38,381 bases of DNA from a bacterium (GTDB taxonomy: Bacteria > Patescibacteriota > Saccharimonadia > Saccharimonadales > UBA4665): positions 1 to 38,381 of the forward strand of contig JAJZAD010000008.1 in assembly GCA_021799575.1 (NCBI GenBank), in the 5' to 3' direction. Below, piece by piece: positions 32,279-38,381 of this stretch. Position 1 is the stretch's first letter. Each line of letters starts with the position of its first letter. The notes below the pieces were generated by a model that made no database searches, was not told the DNA's origin, and was given only the letters and a program-made list of their open reading frames with translations. A program made the translations under genes and the position numbers.

Positions 32279-33226
32279 TTAATTTGTTGATTCGGACTTA
32301 GTCTCCAGCTCGGATATTGTTTGAGTTTTCGATTTGGCTTTATTGGCTCCAATAATCCGGTTTCTGGCATGTGAGGCCACCATGATAATAAATAAGCCGC
32401 CAAGAAAGATTAAAAAAGCCCCGCGATCTATGATATTTGCAGCCACGATTTGAGAATCGCTAAAACCATGCAGTTTGGTGGTTAAGGCTAAAAACGCTTC
32501 TCGAAAACCGATTGCTCCCGGTGTTAACGCCACGAATAATGAGAAGTCTGCCGCACCGGTATAGCTTAAAATGCGCAACGGACTAACCCCGCCGGTAACT
32601 TCTTTTAACTCAATGCCGTAAATGATTGCTTGGATAATAAATTGCACAAACGTAGCCAAAAATATCGTCAGTAGTGTTTTACGATTTAGCTTGAGCTGTA
32701 CGAACGACCGGCTTTTTTCAAACCGTCCTTTAGCTAACAAAATTACACCGTAGCTGATTAATCCTACAACCATCACTGCGGGTAAGGTCAGGTACCAGTA
32801 ATGACTGGCGCCAAACAGGAAACCTGCACTTATTACCGAATAGATGGCATAGTAAACTAAGGTTGCCAATAAATATGAAGAAATAGGTACCTTATATTTA
32901 CGCTTCAAATAGCCGGTTCTAATACCGATGCCACTTTGACCCGGCAAGAAAAAATTAGCCAACGTCGAGTAGATAGACAGTAGCATATTCTCGAAAGCTT
33001 TAAGCGGTTTGGCGCACAGTTCCAAAGTAGCGTTATAAACGGTCATAAAAACCATCAACATTACACCGTAGCAAAGTACTAACAGCGCTATCACCCAAGG
33101 GCTGGTACGTTTAAGCGAGTTTAGAACTTCAGGATGGCCGTGGATGAAATACCCGAACAGGCCCAGGATTATAAGCAGTAAAAGCAGCGAGATCAAACTT
33201 CTGAGCTTATTATCAAGCCTCAACAT
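32279..33226 (-). CDS. Flippase-like membrane protein (lysylphosphatidylglycerol synthase TM / UPF0104 family)
   Basis: The 315-residue protein has about eight membrane helices. LANFFLPGQSGIGIRTGYLKRKYKVP and VALTPGAIGFREAFLAL are the two hallmark PG-x-G segments of the LPG_synthase_TM domain. There is no soluble aminoacyltransferase domain, so it is not a full MprF; relatives include AglD-like and flippase-like proteins thought to move glycolipids. A promoter at 33238-33266 leads to a nearly leaderless start. Confidence 0.82.
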   Translation of the reverse strand: MLRLDNKLRSLISLLLLLIILGLFGYFIHGHPEVLNSLKRTSPWVIALLVLCYGVMLMVFMTVYNATLELCAKPLKAFENMLLSIYSTLANFFLPGQSGIGIRTGYLKRKYKVPISSYLLATLVYYAIYSVISAGFLFGASHYWYLTLPAVMVVGLISYGVILLAKGRFEKSRSFVQLKLNRKTLLTIFLATFVQFIIQAIIYGIELKEVTGGVSPLRILSYTGAADFSLFVALTPGAIGFREAFLALTTKLHGFSDSQIVAANIIDRGAFLIFLGGLFIIMVASHARNRIIGANKAKSKTQTISELETKSESTN

Positions 33227-33237
33227 ATGCGATCTTT

Positions 33238-33266
33238 ACTATATAGGGTAATGTTTTAGCTGTCAC
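33238..33266 (-). promoter_or_regulatory. Promoter of the flippase-like gene
   Basis: On the minus strand GTGACA (33266-33261), exactly 17 nt, TATAGT (33243-33238), ending 11 nt before the ATG at 33226. The predicted leader is about 4 nt and there is no Shine-Dalgarno. Confidence 0.62.
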
Positions 33267-33302
33267 ATTAATTACAGCTTACAATATGCAGCTTAGGGCA
33301 TT

Positions 33303-33470
33303 ATGAAGGCAGTTAACAAAAAAACTAATTTCTTAAAGAAAGGAGCAATTGAGCAATTGAAAGTCTCAATCAATGAAAAGATGTCTGATTTAGCGGATTT
33401 AGTGATGCGGTATGAGCAAATACGCCAGAAACGCCTCAGAAACTATTTTAAAAAGTTAAACCTTCACTAA
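33303..33470 (+). CDS. Small basic ORF (55 residues) upstream of the CRP/FNR regulator
   Basis: ATG 33303 to TAA 33468-33470 gives a Lys/Arg-rich, helix-prone peptide ending RNYFKKLNLH. A good AAAGGAG (33339-33345) lies inside it and is 11 nt before an in-frame TTG (33357), which would make a 37-residue form. I do not recognise it. It fills an otherwise empty 304-nt gap, is preceded by an AT-rich region, and ends 60 nt before the regulator start. It could be a small protein or a leader peptide, or chance. Confidence 0.4.
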   Translation: MKAVNKKTNFLKKGAIEQLKVSINEKMSDLADLVMRYEQIRQKRLRNYFKKLNLH

Positions 33471-33517
33471 GGAAAAAAGGCTTAGTGCTTATGGTGGCTA
33501 TAGGTATCTCTAGCGTG

Positions 33518-33523
33518 TACACT
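33518..33523 (+). promoter_or_regulatory. Candidate -10 box of the CRP/FNR-family gene
   Basis: TACACT ends 7 nt before the ATG at 33531 and no Shine-Dalgarno is present (CACTGTTTCTT precedes the ATG). A -35 at 17 nt (TGGCTA) is weak, so the call rests on the arrangement shared with other genes here. Confidence 0.4.
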
Positions 33524-33530
33524 GTTTCTT

Positions 33531-34241
33531 ATGATTGACGTGTATGACAAAATGCTTAAGCGTTTTGCGTCTAAGTACCCGACTCAGGTTTATCGCAAAG
33601 GGGAAATTATTATTTTTCAGGGCGAATCCCCCAGACGGATGTTTATTATCGATAAAGGAGTCGTGAAGGCATATAACTTATCGATCCACGGGGACGAAAA
33701 GCCGGTAGGATTCATTGAGGCCGGGCAGAGCTTTCCCGGTACCTGGATTTACGATAAAGTCCCGAGCGCTATTTATTATTACGAAGCTTTTACTAACGAA
33801 TGCAAGTTGTATTTGGTGCCGCGGAACGATTACGTAGCATTCATTCGATCGCATCCGGCGATGGCGTTAGCCGAACTGGACCGTTACGTTAATGACCAAC
33901 TTAGTTTGTCAATGCAGCTTAACGCTTTGCAACATTCCAGGGCCAGCGAAAAGCTGATGTATACCTTGCATTACTTATCGATTACTCACGGAAGACCCAT
34001 AGGAGAAAAGACCCGTGAGATCACCTTGCATTTAACCCATCAAGATTTTGCTAATTTGACAGGCTTGACTCGAGAAACAGCGGCCACAGAGCTCAACAAG
34101 CTCAAACATCTATCGGTGATTAATTATGGTAAAAATCAGCCTTATACCGTTGACCTAGGCAAATTGCAGTCTATCTTAAACGATCAATATCTATCAGAAC
34201 TGGAACTTGGAGAGGCAAACGTCAGCACTAGTGCCGCATAG
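33531..34241 (+). CDS. CRP/FNR-family transcription regulator
   Basis: The 236-residue protein has a cyclic-nucleotide-binding beta-roll (KGEIIIFQGESPRRMFIIDKG, about 23-43), a long dimer helix and a winged helix with LTHQDFANLTGLTRETAATELNKL (about 168-191). R181-E182-T183 match the CRP recognition-helix RET and keep the Glu that reads TGA half-sites. There is only one Cys (C91), so an FNR-type [4Fe-4S] oxygen sensor is excluded; the cAMP-binding RxS-like residues are also not evident. The ligand is unknown. The TGAT-N4-ATCA sites at 17249-17274 are candidate targets. Confidence 0.9.
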   Translation: MIDVYDKMLKRFASKYPTQVYRKGEIIIFQGESPRRMFIIDKGVVKAYNLSIHGDEKPVGFIEAGQSFPGTWIYDKVPSAIYYYEAFTNECKLYLVPRNDYVAFIRSHPAMALAELDRYVNDQLSLSMQLNALQHSRASEKLMYTLHYLSITHGRPIGEKTREITLHLTHQDFANLTGLTRETAATELNKLKHLSVINYGKNQPYTVDLGKLQSILNDQYLSELELGEANVSTSAA

Positions 34242-34254
34242 AGTGATACTTTTC

Positions 34255-34638
34255 TCAGGTTCTGGACAGCACCTTATTATTCAAAGTATCTTTAACTACT
34301 TTGGCCAGATTTTGTGGGGCGGTCCAGGACTTGATAATGCAACGAGTAGCCCCTAGGTTATATGCCTTGGTTACTTCAGGGGAATTCTCCATATTGGTAA
34401 AGATTAATACTTTAACTTTAGGGTGAGACTTTAAATTGTACTTTTCTAATAACTCTAATCCACCCATAATAGGCATTAGCAAATCCAATAGTATTAAGTC
34501 CGGCTGATAAGTTTTTAGCAGCTTAAGCGCCTCCTCTCCGTTATACACCGTTTTAACCCGGTGTTTTTCGTTTTCCAATATTACCTTATATGCCGCGTTT
34601 AAATCCTTATCGTCTTCCACTATCAAAATGTCTGCCAT
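34255..34638 (-). CDS. Receiver-only response regulator
   Basis: The 127-residue single receiver domain has VEDD, phospho-acceptor D52 (ILLDLLMPIMGG), T81 (IFTN) and K103. The usual Lys-Pro after the last strand is Lys-Ser (IIKSWTAP), a less common variant. With no output domain it would act by protein contact or as a phosphorelay element. It lies 58 nt downstream of a PAS histidine kinase on the same strand and is its likely partner. Confidence 0.92.
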   Translation of the reverse strand: MADILIVEDDKDLNAAYKVILENEKHRVKTVYNGEEALKLLKTYQPDLILLDLLMPIMGGLELLEKYNLKSHPKVKVLIFTNMENSPEVTKAYNLGATRCIIKSWTAPQNLAKVVKDTLNNKVLSRT

Positions 34639-34696
34639 GTTTCGTTTACCTACCTAGTTCACTCTTAATTATGCCACACATACCACGATACTCTGT

Positions 34697-35827
34697 CTAT
34701 TTCCTTACTAACTTGTTCTTAGACGCATTTTTATTATCGAGAGGCAAAGATACATAAAAGTCGGATCCTTGACCTTCTTTGCTCTCAAACCAAACGTCCC
34801 CACCCAATTCTTTAACCAGTCCCTTGACCATATAGAGTCCTAGTCCGATGCCTGATGTTTCCTGTTTGACTACGTTCTCAGCCCGGAAGAACTTCGAAAA
34901 TACGTCGTTATGGGAGTTTTTAGGTATACCCATTCCCGTGTCGCTGATTTTAATTGTTACTGTCCTAGTGTTTTTAAGACTGACGGATACCCTTATAGTT
35001 CCCGACGGGGGAGTATATTTAATCGCGTTAGATATTAGATTACCCAGAACTTCCTTGAGTATGACGCTGTCAGAAATAACTTTTACTGATCGATCTGGAC
35101 ACTTAGCTTTACATACAATGCTCTTGTCGGCTGCGGCTAGCTGATGTTCACTAATAACTTCTTCTATAATTTGTGAAATAGATATCGGTTTTTTAGCTAC
35201 CACAATGCTTCCGCTCTCTATTCTAGTTATATTTAGTAGCGTAGATATGGTCTCATTCATCCTGTTAGAAGCCGAAATTATGGTTTTTAAGGCCTTTATT
35301 TGGGGCTTGGTCAACGGCCCCATAAAACCGTCCAGCAGCATGTGAGAATAAGTCTTGACCGAAGACAGCGGTGTTCTCAATTGGTGTGAAGCCAAAGAAA
35401 TGAAATTACTTTTCATTTCATCTATTTCATATTCTTGAGTAATGTCGCGGATAATTTCGATGCTGCCTATCGGCTGTCCGTTAACAATAATCGGAGAAGC
35501 AGTAGTGGATATCGGTACCATAGTACCGTCCTTTGCCTTATAGTGGCTTCGAGCCGTAACTACCTGTTTGGAGACGAATGCCTTAGTGATCGGACGCTCT
35601 ATTAACGGTACAGGTCTACCCAGGTCATCATAGGCTCTGATTAATTTCGGGAACCAGGCCCCGATAGCTTCTTTATCCGTAACCCCTATCAGTTTTCTAG
35701 CCGATTGGTTAATGGCGGTAATCCTTCCGTATTCATCAGTCACCACTGCACCGTCGCCGATACTATTGAACATAATATTATTGAGTGCCGACTGGCCTTC
35801 ATATTCCTTCCGGGTTTTTCTTGCCAT
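34697..35827 (-). CDS. PAS-domain sensor histidine kinase (soluble)
   Basis: The 376-residue protein has a PAS domain (about 15-130; DGAVVTDEYGRITAINQSA, ending with the PAC-like PIGSIEIIRDITQEYE), an H-box FISLASHQLRTPLSSV with H148, and an ATPase domain with NLISNAIKYTPPSG, DTGMGIP and GIGLGLYMVKGL. No membrane helix is present, so it senses a cytoplasmic cue (redox, light or ligand, depending on PAS cofactor). TATAAT (35841-35836) lies 8 nt before the ATG with no Shine-Dalgarno. Confidence 0.93.
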   Translation of the reverse strand: MARKTRKEYEGQSALNNIMFNSIGDGAVVTDEYGRITAINQSARKLIGVTDKEAIGAWFPKLIRAYDDLGRPVPLIERPITKAFVSKQVVTARSHYKAKDGTMVPISTTASPIIVNGQPIGSIEIIRDITQEYEIDEMKSNFISLASHQLRTPLSSVKTYSHMLLDGFMGPLTKPQIKALKTIISASNRMNETISTLLNITRIESGSIVVAKKPISISQIIEEVISEHQLAAADKSIVCKAKCPDRSVKVISDSVILKEVLGNLISNAIKYTPPSGTIRVSVSLKNTRTVTIKISDTGMGIPKNSHNDVFSKFFRAENVVKQETSGIGLGLYMVKGLVKELGGDVWFESKEGQGSDFYVSLPLDNKNASKNKLVRK

Positions 35828-35835
35828 ACGCGGAG

Positions 35836-35841
35836 ATTATA
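35836..35841 (-). promoter_or_regulatory. -10 box of the PAS histidine kinase gene
   Basis: A perfect TATAAT on the minus strand ends 8 nt before the ATG at 35827. A -35 is poor (CAATCA at 17 nt). The start site would fall on or next to the start codon. Confidence 0.45.
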
Positions 35842-35992
35842 CTAAATGTTTTTGCTTTTGATTGCAGAAAATCTTACTGCATATACCGTGTAGTACCGGT
35901 AGAGTACATGAAAAAGAAAAGAGCCGTTAGATTGCAGCAGTAAATTAGTTTAACCAAGAGGGGTCGGTTACTAAGTTAAAGGTTATTTGGCA

Positions 35993-38197
35993 ATGCTTAA
36001 CCGGACATATAGCTCAAACAAGCAAGTTAACCCTTCTTTGCGGCAAACTGTGACCTACAGGCTAATTCCTCCTGCTTTTAGAGCCGGTAATAACGACCCT
36101 AATAGGTTGTATAGTTTAATCTATGAATTGTTGACAGGCTCGGAGGCTTGGAGGTCTGGAGGTAATAATAATCAAATTGCTCTGGAAGCTGTAGTAAGCG
36201 GCGAGGAAGGCCTATTACTGTTAGTTACCGCACCGTTAGATTTAGGCCTGGCGATTAAAGAGGTGCTGATTGCTTTCGAGCCAAAACTGAAAATTACAAG
36301 ACTACCGATCGGTGACGGTTATAGATTAACTCGGGGTAACTACGTGTCGGTTAGCCAATGGAGTACCCGTGCGGATTTCCCTAACCCGTTATTATCTAAC
36401 GCTCCGGATACGATCATAAACGGTTTAAGACGACTCCGAAAAAATGAATTAGTAGGCTGGCAGGTTTTAATAACCCCGGATAAATTACCCTTATTCAAAA
36501 CCGGGACTGATTTGTTGATGGGTATTACGAGTTCGACTTACAAAGCCGGTTTAAATACACTTTACGGCGTAGCGGGTTATTCCAGGAGTACCATTCCGAA
36601 GTTTTTAACAGCAGCCTCGACCGCAGACGGTAGCAATATTGCAACAAAACGCCGCTACTCCTTTCGCGTTTGTTTACGTTCGATTACGTCGACACCCGAA
36701 GTTAAGCGTGTAAATGAATTGAAATTGTCATTAGATGCGGCGATTACCGCTCATGGGTTCAAGCAACTCCATACTCGGGCTGATGTGAATGATTTTAACG
36801 GACGAACTTTCGCTAAATGGATCAAACTGCATACAGACGGTTTATCCGTGGCTTTTGATTTACCGACCCCGGGCGGAAAGTGGGAAGATGCCTCCGAGCT
36901 GAATTTTACCACTGGATTAGGACTCTCGATTGCTAACCGCACTAACTCGGATATTGTTTTGGGTAAGAATACAGACGGAGAAGTTTCAGGTCGAGTTTAT
37001 GTTGGGCTAAGCGCTAAAGAAAGACAAAAACACACCTTGGTTATCGGCGGTACCGGAATGGGCAAATCTACACTTTTAGCCCAGGCTTTTATTCAGGATA
37101 TGAAAAAAGGCCGCGGTGCAGCATTAATTGATCCGCACGGAGACTTGGCTGCAGATTTACTTAATTACGTACCAAAAAACAGGGTTAATGATGTAATTTA
37201 CCTAGATCCAGCGCAAGTTCATCACCCGGTGTCGGTTAACCTTATGGAGTTACCGACCGATTTGCCGGACTCACAACTTAGTATAGCCAGAGATTTCATC
37301 TGTGAAGCGATTATATCGATTTTTCGTAAGGTTTTTTCTGATGACGACAGTGGCGGTCACAGAATAGAATATATTTTAAGGAATGCGGTTTATACCGCAT
37401 TTAACGTTCCCGACGCTACTTTATTTACATTACTTAGGTTGTTAACCAACGATCGATACCGTGCTTATGTAGTGTCAAGATTAAATGATGAAGGTTTAAA
37501 AGATTTTTGGTACGGTGAGTTTAATAAGGCCGGGAGTTATCAAAGAGTTAAGATGAGCAGTGGCGTGACCGCCAAGCTTGGTCGATTCGAGAGGTCGATC
37601 ATAGTCAGACGAATGCTTGAAAAGCCACGGTCAACGATTAACTTTAAGACTATTTTAGAATCGAATAAAATTCTGATCTGTAATTTGTCCAAAGGTGGGC
37701 TAGGAGAAGATACGGCTTCGTTACTTGGTATGGTGCTGCTGGCTAAGCTGCAATTAGCTGCCTGGTCTAGATCTAGGGTGAATCCAAGTCTTAGAAATTC
37801 ATTTTACTTATATGTTGATGAATTCGAATCGTATAACGCCTCAATCTTCTCACAGTTAGTTAGTGAATCGCGCAAATTCGGTTTATGCCTGACTTTAGCC
37901 GAACAGACTACTGCTTACCAATCGGATAAAGATGCTAATATCATCCTAGCAAATGTCGGTAATGTTATTTGTTTTAGAACTGCTGCTAATTTGGACAATC
38001 AGCGCTTAGGGCCGGTTTTCGGTCCCTATTTATCTAAATATGATCTGGCCAACCTTGCTCCTTTTGAGTTTTACTTAAAAGCTGCAGCGGAAAAGGCTTC
38101 AAAACCCGTCTCAGCCAAAACCATAAAACCCATCCTGCATGCAGATTCAGATCGGGCTCAACAAGTTATTAGCGCCTCTATTCGACAATATTCTTAA
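35993..38197 (+). CDS. VirD4/HerA-like type IV secretion (conjugation) ATPase
   Basis: From ATG 35993 the protein is 734 residues (TTG 35987 is an alternative; AAAGG at 35978-35982 fits the ATG better). The N-terminal 300 residues are not recognised. The ATPase core has VIGGTGMGKSTLLAQAF (Walker A about 352-359), ALIDPHGDLAADLL and Walker B LYVDEFESYN (about 604-613), then EQTTAYQSDKDANIILANVGNVICF, typical of the VirD4/TraG/HerA group. No membrane helices are evident, unlike classical coupling proteins. It may couple DNA or protein to a T4SS-like or type IV pilus-linked machine; no other T4SS gene is in view. Confidence 0.8.
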   Translation: MLNRTYSSNKQVNPSLRQTVTYRLIPPAFRAGNNDPNRLYSLIYELLTGSEAWRSGGNNNQIALEAVVSGEEGLLLLVTAPLDLGLAIKEVLIAFEPKLKITRLPIGDGYRLTRGNYVSVSQWSTRADFPNPLLSNAPDTIINGLRRLRKNELVGWQVLITPDKLPLFKTGTDLLMGITSSTYKAGLNTLYGVAGYSRSTIPKFLTAASTADGSNIATKRRYSFRVCLRSITSTPEVKRVNELKLSLDAAITAHGFKQLHTRADVNDFNGRTFAKWIKLHTDGLSVAFDLPTPGGKWEDASELNFTTGLGLSIANRTNSDIVLGKNTDGEVSGRVYVGLSAKERQKHTLVIGGTGMGKSTLLAQAFIQDMKKGRGAALIDPHGDLAADLLNYVPKNRVNDVIYLDPAQVHHPVSVNLMELPTDLPDSQLSIARDFICEAIISIFRKVFSDDDSGGHRIEYILRNAVYTAFNVPDATLFTLLRLLTNDRYRAYVVSRLNDEGLKDFWYGEFNKAGSYQRVKMSSGVTAKLGRFERSIIVRRMLEKPRSTINFKTILESNKILICNLSKGGLGEDTASLLGMVLLAKLQLAAWSRSRVNPSLRNSFYLYVDEFESYNASIFSQLVSESRKFGLCLTLAEQTTAYQSDKDANIILANVGNVICFRTAANLDNQRLGPVFGPYLSKYDLANLAPFEFYLKAAAEKASKPVSAKTIKPILHADSDRAQQVISASIRQYS

Positions 38198-38280
38198 GAC
38201 TTAATCTGAGAATGAGTAATCAAGGTCGGTCGGAAGCCATAAGCTAAAACCGTTCTGCATAAGTTCAGAAACATATTGGA

Positions 38281-38305
38281 CTCCTAGCTACTAAATAGTT
38301 AGGAG
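38281..38305 (+). promoter_or_regulatory. Hairpin that could mask the ribosome-binding site of the next gene
   Basis: CTCCTAGCT (38281-38289) pairs with AGTTAGGAG (38297-38305) around a 7-nt loop, with one G-U pair. The right arm includes most of the AGGAGG (38301-38306) that precedes the ATG at 38312 by 5 nt. In RNA this would occlude the Shine-Dalgarno and could act as a thermo- or translational switch. No T-run follows. Confidence 0.5.
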
Positions 38306-38311
38306 GTATTA

Positions 38312-38381
38312 ATGTCTCATGAGGGTGTAGATAGAACAGTCTTTATGTATGGCTTTGTGACGGGTTATGCTCGTAAAGCAA
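38312..38381 (+). CDS. Unidentified CDS, N-terminus only (runs off the window)
   Basis: ATG 38312, with AGGAGG 5 nt upstream, opens 23 residues (MSHEGVDRTVFMYGFVTGY...) with no stop before the window ends. It is too short to assign. The start and ribosome-binding site are convincing. Confidence 0.6.
   Translation, partial: MSHEGVDRTVFMYGFVTGYARKA

Noticed and set aside
33531-34241. FNR-type oxygen sensor
   Set aside because: Only one Cys (C91) is present, so no [4Fe-4S] cluster of the FNR type can form.

Overview
The window reads as a chromosomal segment from a Patescibacteria/CPR bacterium, most likely a Saccharibacterium (TM7). This is an inference from gene content: a compact, densely packed genome in the standard code (TGA used as stop), a bo3-type quinol oxidase operon next to a complete F-type ATP synthase, a cadmium-type carbonic-anhydrase-like protein, MscL with a zinc-ribbon tail, and a stand-alone VirD4/HerA-like ATPase. 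No 16S rRNA or ribosomal protein gene is present to settle the assignment.

Layout. 1-123 is the right end of an IS200/IS605-like (tnpB-carrying) element that cuts into the nicotinamidase gene pncA (remnant 124-456). It is followed by pncB (463-1713), a B12-binding-type radical SAM protein (1771-3042) and an unrecognised partner protein (3061-3609). A tRNA-Asn with a good promoter sits on the minus strand (3799-3932). 3943-9971 is a minus-strand block: GT4 glycosyltransferase, SmpB, membrane-anchored clan-A glycoside hydrolase, P-loop kinase, diacylglycerol-kinase-like protein, corrinoid adenosyltransferase, a hypothetical and a glutaredoxin-like protein. 10042-16732 is the ATP synthase operon atpZ/I-B-E-F-H-A-G-D-C. 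MscL (minus) is divergent from the carbonic-anhydrase-like gene and an aquaporin (plus), with two tandem TGAT-N4-ATCA palindromes between them; a strong terminator follows at 19192-19229.

19260-23780 (minus) holds a UvrD/PcrA-like helicase fused to a RecB-type nuclease domain, then NDH-2. Divergent from NDH-2 are an FAD-linked 2-hydroxyacid dehydrogenase and cyoABCDE (to 30354). An OmpR-type two-component system, a flippase-like membrane protein, a very small ORF, a CRP/FNR-family regulator, a second histidine kinase with a receiver-only regulator, and a VirD4/HerA-like ATPase fill the rest. A new gene starts at 38312 and runs off the end.

Taken together, NDH-2 and the FAD dehydrogenase would reduce quinone, CyoABCD would oxidise quinol and pump protons, and the F-ATPase would use the gradient. 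The c-subunit residues point to H+ rather than Na+. No quinone biosynthesis gene is visible here. A window-wide pattern is that many operon-leading genes have a -10 box only 6-13 nt before the start codon and no usable Shine-Dalgarno, which predicts leaderless mRNAs, while operon-internal genes often carry AAGGAG-type sites.
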